DNA of 64,000 bases. It comes from Mastigias papua (Eukaryota > Cnidaria > Scyphozoa > Rhizostomeae > Mastigiidae). This document shows positions 1 through 64,000 of this stretch, in pieces. The translations under genes were made by a program, and so were the position numbers. The notes under the pieces were generated by a model. The model did not search any database and was not told where the DNA came from. It saw nothing but the letters and a program-made list of their open reading frames with translations. The stretch is taken from positions 2,870,240-2,934,239 of the forward strand of contig OZ025281.1 of NCBI GenBank assembly GCA_964019165.1. The letters run 5' to 3'. Each line of letters starts with the position of its first letter. The stretch's first letter is position 1.

Positions 1-252
1 ATATATTATTATTATTATTATTGTATGGGATTTTTATTGTGAATGATAATTTATTTGTAATTACTTATTTGTAAAATATGCCTGTATTAGCTCTGGCGAT
101 TGGCCGCATTATTTCAGCCAACTGTAAATAGATTTACTAAATTATGTTTTGTCATATTACACGAGGCTAACTGTACCGTGTACGAGGCCGGATGGTATTT
201 CGTAATATTACATAATCATTCTAATTCGCTTCGTATTTGTTATTCTATTCAG

Positions 253-302
253 AATTGTGACAGCCATGCAAGATTGAACAGAGTTCTGGAAACTGCTTGC
301 AG
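253..302 (+). CDS. Penultimate exon of unrecognised upstream gene
   Basis: An acceptor (ttctattcag) precedes a 50-nt exon in phase 0 that reads NCDSHARLNRVLETAC and ends in phase 2 at a consensus donor (CAG/gtgagt). It joins in frame to the exon at 1221-1299. The gene enters from the left edge, so only its C-terminus is visible. I do not recognise the family. Exon status rests on splice consensus and frame continuity only. Confidence 0.5.
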
Positions 303-685
303 GTGAGTGGTAGTACTGCTTTGAGATTTGATTCGTCCATCATTCAGTTTTAAGCTGTTTCTTTATCACTATATTGGTCTTTATTTCGACCAGGCATGAA
401 CTAAGCGTACTTAACTGTTTGCTTGAAAATTTGCTTGAAAGATGAGATATTGAGCGGAATCCTTAAGGAAGGTTTTTCTAACTAATCCACATATCTTTGC
501 TTTTGATGTGGGCCACGCTCTTTTCTTACAAGTTTAAGAGAATGACCATTGATTAGTGATTGTTATTGATTGAGCATTGATTAGTGATTTTAAGTGATAT
601 CGCATTGGGTATCTCAATCAAAGGGATTTTGCCACAAAATTGAATGCACATTTGATAGGGTAAATGGTTTTGTCACTCCACATAT

Positions 686-899
686 CACACAGACATACAC
701 ACACAGACACACACAGACACACACACAGACACACACACAGACACACACAGACACACACACACGGACACACACACACGGACACACACAGACACACACAGAC
801 ACAGACACACACAGACACAGACACACACAGACACAGACACACACAGACACAGACACACACAGACACAGACAGACATACACAGACACAGACACAGACACA

Positions 900-942
<43 letters not shown>

Positions 943-967
943 AGACACACACACACACACACACACA

Positions 968-1020
<53 letters not shown>

Positions 1021-1043
1021 ACACACACACACAGACACACACA

Positions 1044-1125
<82 letters not shown>

Positions 1126-1132
1126 CACGCAC
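686..1132. repeat. (CA)n / (CAGACA)n microsatellite, about 440 bp
   Basis: The tract is almost pure CA dinucleotide interrupted by regular CAGACA and ACAGACACAG higher-order units, ending in CATACACGCACGCAC. The long His/Thr-rich and Cys/Val-rich open frames across it on both strands are low-complexity artefacts. It fills the last intron of the upstream gene. Confidence 0.97.
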
Positions 1133-1220
1133 AAGAGGGCCTACCTGCATAGTTTTTCCTGTAAATGTCTCCTCATTTATCAGTAATCTTTGTGTTATCT
1201 GACTACATCTTGTCCTTTAG

Positions 1221-1299
1221 GAGCAGTGGCCCACGGAAGCCAGATGATCTCGGAAACGATTTGTTCACAATCAAGTTCCCTAACCTTTATGTGTATTGA
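1221..1299 (+). CDS. Terminal exon of unrecognised upstream gene
   Basis: After a pyrimidine-rich acceptor (cttgtcctttag) the phase-2 frame reads SSGPRKPDDLGNDLFTIKFP then NLYVY and a TGA stop at 1297-1299. The peptide is compositionally ordinary and ends in hydrophobic and aromatic residues like a real C-terminus. An AATAAA at 1633-1638 is a possible polyadenylation signal. Product unknown; the intron before it (303-1220) is largely a CA-rich microsatellite. Confidence 0.5.
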
Positions 1300-3274
1300 C
1301 CAACTTGTATTTATGTATAATATTGATGTACATAATATTGATTTTATTTAGTTCTTATTAAAATTACTGTGATATAATAGGCATTATCAAAACTGTATTA
1401 ATAGTATGCAGAAATATAGGAACCAGTTGGTGGAAGGCATTTGAATCACGTTTTACCCAATATTTGCAAATGTTGGAGAATTTTTCTCGACATTGAGAAC
1501 ATGCCCTGTACTCCTTCACTTGTGAAGACAAACTATGAGCAAGGCCCGAGTAAAATCATAGAGAGTTCTCGTGTGTTTTACAACAATTTAAGTTTTCCGA
1601 CGCACAATGCTACGTTGTCCTTCTACGTGTTCAATAAATGGATTTTTATGAAACGCAATTTTGGTGGACTTTGGTGTGGTGTGGTGTGGTGTGGTGTGGT
1701 GTGGTGTGGTGTGGTGTAGTGTGGTGTGGTGTGGTGTGGTGTGTTTAAGTGACCTTCAATTTCTGCTCGCCTTCACCTCCCAATGGTTTCCTTCATCTAT
1801 TGTAGTATGCACCTCTGTTCGTCTCAAATTTTCGTTTCGTACTCTCAGGATTTTATTTCGTTCAAAGAGTGTTCACAAATTGTGAGTGATCTTAATGAAA
1901 CACGAATGAATGATCGCCAGCAAAGCTTGTAGCTTATTCAGTGGCTAGTCATGTCTGAAATAAATACACTGTCTATCTCCTTGCATAACAGAATCTCAGT
2001 TGTCTGTACATGTTAGATGTAAGTAAGATACTGTCAAAGGTTGAATCTGTCGCTCTGTTACAAGTTCCTGTCACTTTTGCTTGCATTAGTCGTACTGATG
2101 TTTACTCCGCCCTCAAATTAACTTTCAAATTTTGTACTGCAAAAAATTTGCTGCAGTGGATTCTGTCTGAACCCCAGTTTGCTTATTGGCCGTTACTGTT
2201 TGCTTTAGAGAATAATCGTTTCTATTTTTAGTGCTAATCCAGATAATTCATATGGGGTGCCACACTGTATATCTCGCGGTCCCTGTTTCACAACTTTACT
2301 GTTTAAAAAGGAGGCTTCCCTCATTAGTTCATTTCAGTTTTCATACCAAGGGTTGCTCTTCAGCAAAGCTGATGTTCAAGAGACGCTTTAAAGAAAACTT
2401 CAATTACAATGCTAAAACGGAATAGACTAATTAAAACCTGATTAAAATATAAAATAGCACAGTTGAAGTTAAAAAAAGAAAAACTAATGTATAAAACTAT
2501 ATTTTTTACTGTTAAAATTAGAATACCATATTTTAAAGGTCTGTTTAAATGCATTCAAAGATGATGCTTGCCTTGAGTGTGTTTTCTGGCCTCATCTTTT
2601 TTAAAATCCCCAGTAAATTTTATACCGCCCGGTAAATTTGTCTTGTATGGAATCAGGTGGACTTCATTTTAAATTTTATGTAGAAGCGATAGATCACGCT
2701 TATTGGGGAAGAGAACTCTGTCAACGTAATGTAGTTTTGTAAATCTTTATCTAGGCAGATTCCAGAACATTTTTATCTTTCCAGAAAGGGAGTAGGAGCG
2801 ACTTGTAGGGAGTCATTTTTCAGAACCTGGACAATGTGTCTAAAATATGAGCAGAAGCAGCTACAATAAAGCTATTATGATATGAAATACTAATACATCT
2901 CCACTAAAGGAAAGATTTAGCTTCATGTTCATAGAATTGTATAGAGAAACTCTACACTGTGCCATGAATAGGACGATTAATTTTCTGGCATTCCTCTGTC
3001 TGAGGTAAGCTTTCTCTTTGAAGATGAATCCACAGTGTGAAAGGGGCATTGCGTAACAGTATTAGCAACAGTGACCAACAGTTACAATTTCGAGGTCTGG
3101 GCTCCAATGTTATTACGTCTCTAGGGACCGCCATTTTGGCCTAATATGTAACTGAAACAAATCCTGGTTTATAGGGTAGTTTTACTGGAAAAACACCGAG
3201 ATTAATTTGGAGAGAAGCAAGAAGAGTTAGAATAGGAGTGATATCAAAAATATTCTTCGACTTCATGCTTAGTT
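1300..3274. other. Intergenic region between upstream gene and CSPP1
   Basis: This stretch holds the probable 3' UTR of the upstream gene and presumably the CSPP1 promoter and 5' UTR, which I cannot place. AATAAA hexamers occur at 1633 and near 1960. No conserved peptide, tRNA or transposon was recognised apart from a GGTGT repeat at 1673-1743. Confidence 0.5.
1673..1743. repeat. (GGTGT)n tandem repeat
   Basis: About 14 copies of the pentamer GGTGT, with one GTAGT variant near 1717. It lies about 370 bp downstream of the stop codon of the upstream gene. Confidence 0.95.
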
Positions 3275-59422
<56,148 letters not shown>

Positions 59423-59739
59423 TGCACTCATGTCACAGTTATAACCTTCAAAGTCTTTTGATCATATGTCTTGTGTTTCCAAGCATAGATTTCTACCTCA
59501 TGCCCAAAAGGCCATATGAAGTTTCGAAGTTTCTCACTTGTGTGCAGTTACTCTTTGGATTCCTAGCAGGGAGGACTCCATGCCTTTCAGGCATCGCAAC
59601 TCTTCTTCTAAGTATTCTTTTCAATTCTTTTCAACACCATCTCCAAAACATTGTGCCAGCTGTCAGAGAAATATTGAATAACTGACTATCTGCGTAATAA
59701 TATACTGATTTCATTTATGCTGTAAATATATACATGCAG

Positions 59740-59844
<105 letters not shown>

Positions 59845-60023
59845 AACACTCAAAAGCTTCAATCTTTATGACAATTGTATATAGCTGGTATACGATTTCA
59901 AGAAAAGAACTTCAACTTCTAATCGTTTTCACTCCCGTGTTCTTCAGTAGTTTTATTGTCAAAACATTTAGAAGTTCAGGCTCTTTCTTGTTGACTTCTT
60001 ATACAAGTTATAAATACGTATAA

Positions 60024-60295
<272 letters not shown>

Positions 60296-61011
60296 TTATA
60301 TATATTTGTTAATACCATTAGTATATCTACCGTCCTTTTATTTATTGTTGTGAAGCGGATTTGATATGTTCTCTTTGAGATGAACTCCGAGAACCCAATA
60401 GATTTCAATGAATTATAAGTTACTGGCGTTTTTAGGCCTATGAATATCCCCAAGTCTACAGGCTAGAATAGCGTAAAGTCATGATCGCCATTTGTCGTAT
60501 TCGTTTCTAGCACTGTATGTTATCATACTCACCATAGTTGCAGCAGAATATGCCGGAAATTCTCCGGGACTTTGTTCACACAGATAGTGGACATTTGCTT
60601 TAAGCCATATATGTTGATGATGCTATTCAAAAGCAAAAAACACCAATGTCAAGGAGTCGAGCATAATTTCAAAATTTACGTATTGAATACGATCCTATTT
60701 AGCTTGCTCTGCTTACTGCAAGTTTTATCTTCACTATTCAATGTTCCTCTGCAGCGCTATCATAGCTACACATGGTTGCATTATTTCCAAGACATCACGC
60801 CACAATTTTATCTGGGTAGTACAGGTGTATTGTGATCCCATGAATAACTAGCATGTCTATACAATTATTAGAACTTATCTATTCCTCCTATAGTTACTGT
60901 AGAATTTGAATGGAGGACTGTTTCAACTATAGATACTACTAAAAGCTATTCTGCTGCGACAATGTTATACATCAGGTACACATTGTTTTCTAGGGAAGCT
61001 AGCAGAAAACC

Positions 61012-61193
61012 TACAATTAAATCCCGTTAAGTCGTGCCCTGGATAAGTCGGACTTTCGCTTAGTCGGACTGATTTCTCATTCCCCTTGGATTCACTCCTA
61101 CTTAATGAAAGACTCTGTTAACTCGGACACTCGTTAACTCGGACCAATTTCCAATCTCCCTTAAAGTGTCCGACATAACGGGATTCTATTGTA
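61012..61193. mobile_element. pogo/Tigger-like MITE
   Basis: Terminal inverted repeats TACAATTAAATCCCGTTAAG and TACAATAGAATCCCGTTATG include a TA dinucleotide that fits a Tc1/pogo target site. Internal GTTAACTCGGAC words resemble pogo-superfamily MITEs. About 180 bp, non-coding. Confidence 0.7.
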
Positions 61194-62476
61194 ATTCCAA
61201 GAGTTCCTTATTTTTGGACCTCTTTTGACCACATTTTCATACGAACAGTTCCTTAACAACTCCTTAATCCTAACCGCATTGTATTTGCTGCAGACATTTT
61301 GTATAGCCATTTTTAAGATATGGCACTATTGATGCCTGCAATTTTTGACGGAAAATTACCTGTTAGCCATTTGCTAGAAGGATTACACCAAATTAGTATG
61401 TATTTGGCTCCTTGCCGCTCTCGAATGTTCGCACTAGTGAAAGTATTTCTAATTGAAAGTTCCTTAGGGACTTTGTAGTTATCGGTAAAAGTTCCTTAGA
61501 ATTTTGGCCTGCTACATGTAGGTTCCTTATAAATCGATTCCTCTTATACAGAACGTTCACGGTTAATGAACAGAAAACCGTATTGCAAAGCAGTTTCAAT
61601 ACGACGTGTCATTCAAATTCACAACAGACTGCCATGCCTTGCTAATATTTCGTGCCCAAATTACCGAATTCCCAGCCAATAGCACATACTAGGATACTAA
61701 TTTCCCTGATCAAAGTTTTACACTATCGTGTAGAAGTTCAAAATGCTCTCTTAGCTTCTTGTACAGCTTGGTTTTTCATATAGTCACTATGGGTCGCTAT
61801 GAACAGCGGATAGGTCATTTTGCTTGCGATTTCTTGCGGTCATATGAAAGTGGTTGGAATGTTTTCTGGGGCTGAATGCGATTTCCTGCGCAGCCAATTG
61901 CAAGCAGTTACAGGGATAGAATTCATCTCTGCAATTCACTGCTACTCCTTGCATTCTATGCCATTATATAGAAATCTTTTTCAAAGATTTTTACAATTTC
62001 TTGCCACATCCCCAAGTAAATTCACCTGGATATGTACACTAGAGCCTGTCGTTTTTAAATATTTAGCGCCTGTTAAAACTGTCCCCAAAATTGTATGGTT
62101 TTATTTGTGATCCCTTGCGATTCATTTGCGGTTATATGAAAACTACAATCAAACGGGCGAGTATGATAAAAAAGCTTACGACTACTTGCCAACGAGAATG
62201 ATTCACGCTCGCCACAATCGGAAGCCATTTTTTCTACCAACTAATGGTGCATAATTTTCATTATAAAGGAAAAGATCATATTTGGCGTTATGGATTATTT
62301 ATGCAAGTGTATGAATATTTGAACATTTTAGATTAAATCCATTATTCATGGGGACTTCATTGCGTAATTATTCATTGAATTCGGTGTCAGATGGTATGGA
62401 GTAAGTATACGCGACAGGAGGGATAAAGTAGTGATCTGTGTATCAGACAGATTCAGACATAGTAATCACTGTGAAG

Positions 62477-62788
62477 ATGCTTCTTTGTTTTTTCTTTGCT
62501 TTGATTGCAGCCGTCTATAGCAGAATTTTTCGTCTCCCATGCAAGTCATTGGCTCACTTTGATGTAATCTTGGATGGATTTGCCCTTACCAATACACCGG
62601 CCATTGCTACTCACCATCAATCATCCAGACGGCAATGCGTCCTGCATTGCATCTCTAACCCACACTGCAAGTCCTTGAATCATAACGGACTAACATCCGT
62701 GTGCAAGCTTTTCAATGTCGGTTTCAACAATGCGACGCAAAGTCTAGGTGCTGTGGTCGGATGGAGTTTTCTGGCAGCCACCGATGAG
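62477..62788 (+). CDS. Secreted PAN/Apple-domain protein, first exon (partial gene)
   Basis: Begins MLLCFFFALIAAVYSRIF, a clear signal peptide, and continues through a cysteine-rich module (PCKSLAHF, then RRQCVLHCISNPHCKSLNHN, then VCKLF, ending GWSFLAATDE). The spacing CxxxCxxxxxCKSxNxN...CxLF is the PAN/Apple pattern used for protein or carbohydrate binding in extracellular proteins. Donor GAG/gtaatt, phase 0. An upstream GTG extension lacks an ATG. A later phase-compatible acceptor at 63300 gives an unconvincing short exon, so the rest is probably beyond the right edge. Confidence 0.7.
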
Positions 62789-64000
62789 GTAATTTTTGCA
62801 AATTTTTTTATGCTAAAATTTTGCAATTCAAACTGAAGCTTCCCGGAAGAAATGAAGACATCTATGAAACACAATCCTGAGGTCTGTTGGTTGGTTCCGT
62901 TCTATTTGATTACATAAAACCTCAGGACATCTTTTATCATTGTGTCTACTTTGCCATTGATCCAATGGGCCCTCCTCCTGGCCCAATAAAAGAGCAAATG
63001 TTAAGATGTTTGGCGTGCTAGCTTGGATCGTTTTTTAAAAATTCTATTGCTACTCCTCACAATATATATGGTCTCAGATTAGTCTATCAGTTGCCAGAGC
63101 ACAGGGCAAAGACTCGTGTAACCTCTATTCCATTGCTTTCAGTTAGGTTCAGTTCAGCTCTATCGCATCTATCCCACGTTATGTAATACGAAACGACTCC
63201 CTTTTGAAGCCATACACATTATTTTGTGACTTCGGGCTGTTAATACGTTTTGTAATCGGTGACATTGGACATCGTGAATAAGTAAAGGCTTTTTTACAGG
63301 TGTGGACATTGCAACGTCGATTTGTTTTTATGGCAGTAGCAGCAAGCTATCTCTCTGGTTTGGTCAAATATCTTGTTACCAGTCAGTGGGAAAGGCTTTT
63401 TCAAACTAAAACATGAAAATTGATGTTGACCTGCAGCTAAACGCTGCTAACATTTGATCCAAAAGCGTCCAGCACTGGTGGCTGCAGTCTGTTGCAAGCG
63501 TCTACCCAACATGTTGGGACTTATTGCACGATGTTTGATTTCTATTGAGAAATGTTGGGAAGACATATTCTCCATAGAAGTTATGGGAACTTTTAGATGG
63601 CAGTTATTATATCTTCTTGGTTGAATAAAGGAGATGCAGAGAAATTTATCTTTATGAACTTAGTAAGATTGAAAAAAATAGTCTTTATAAAGGGAATATT
63701 ACTTGAAAAATTCAGCAGTTATATTAACATAGCTTCTCACTTTGGTAAATTTCTGAATTACTGATAAATTAAGAATGAAATAGTAATGCATAAAACTGCG
63801 GGATGCCAACTTCTTAATGAGCGGTGCTCTAAAAGTATTTAACAATCAAATTATTGATGCCATTAGATGCGACGAAATGCTTTGTTTCGGCATCCTTAAA
63901 GCTGTGTAGGTCATAGCTAGCCTGCACCCTGCAACCTGCACTGGGTAATCAAACAGCGGGCTTCTCATAAAACATGGTCACAAACCTAAAGCTAGAAACT
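62789..64000. other. Intronic or downstream sequence of the PAN gene
   Basis: No second PAN-type cysteine module or convincing exon was found. A frame after the acceptor at 63300 (VWTLQRRFVFMAVAASYLSG) ends soon after and matches nothing I recognise. Confidence 0.4.

Noticed and set aside
594..1202. Long open frames over the CA-rich tract on both strands
   Set aside because: They are dinucleotide-repeat translations (His/Thr or Cys/Val) present in most frames on both strands, with no splice or start context.

Overview
The window is nuclear DNA of an invertebrate metazoan. Genes are split into many short GT-AG exons, introns are rich in microsatellites, and LINE, SINE and MITE remnants are common. 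The protein families fit an early-branching or marine invertebrate such as a sponge or cnidarian, but the sequence does not fix the species. There is no prokaryotic operon, CRISPR array or phage.

Layout. (1) Positions 1-1299: the last two exons of an unrecognised plus-strand gene, split by a long CA-rich microsatellite. (2) Positions about 3275-59422: one plus-strand gene of about 41 coding exons. It is confidently a CSPP1 orthologue (centrosome and spindle pole associated protein 1). The spliced frame stays open for about 1190 codons, close to the vertebrate long isoform, with recognisable CSPP1 blocks from the N-terminal region to the C-terminal PDDI block. (3) Positions 29441-36233 and 37542-44912: two intact tandem copies of one five-exon minus-strand gene, nested inside the 19.6 kb intron of CSPP1 (27605-47208). 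Each encodes about 588 residues: a DRE-TIM metallolyase-type domain (HMG-CoA lyase / homocitrate synthase superfamily) followed by an EF-hand region and an acidic tail. (4) Positions 62477-62788: the first exon of a secreted PAN/Apple-domain protein.

CSPP1 is a microtubule-binding protein of centrosomes and ciliary axonemes. The nested pair looks like a metabolic enzyme family with a calcium-binding C-terminus. No functional link is evident, and the shared locus probably reflects nesting only. The two copies share coding sequence, a proximal promoter (CCAAT box, AP-1/Maf-like site, TATA box) and a transposon composite inherited from before the duplication.

Mobile DNA explains much of the intronic sequence: fragments of a LINE with (ACTT)n tails, tRNA-derived SINEs, a MITE family of about 190 bp with five copies, hAT-like and pogo-like non-autonomous elements, and a fold-back element inside a (TA)n tract. 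One 367-bp MITE lies 2 bp upstream of a CSPP1 splice acceptor AG and is flanked by a TATG duplication.
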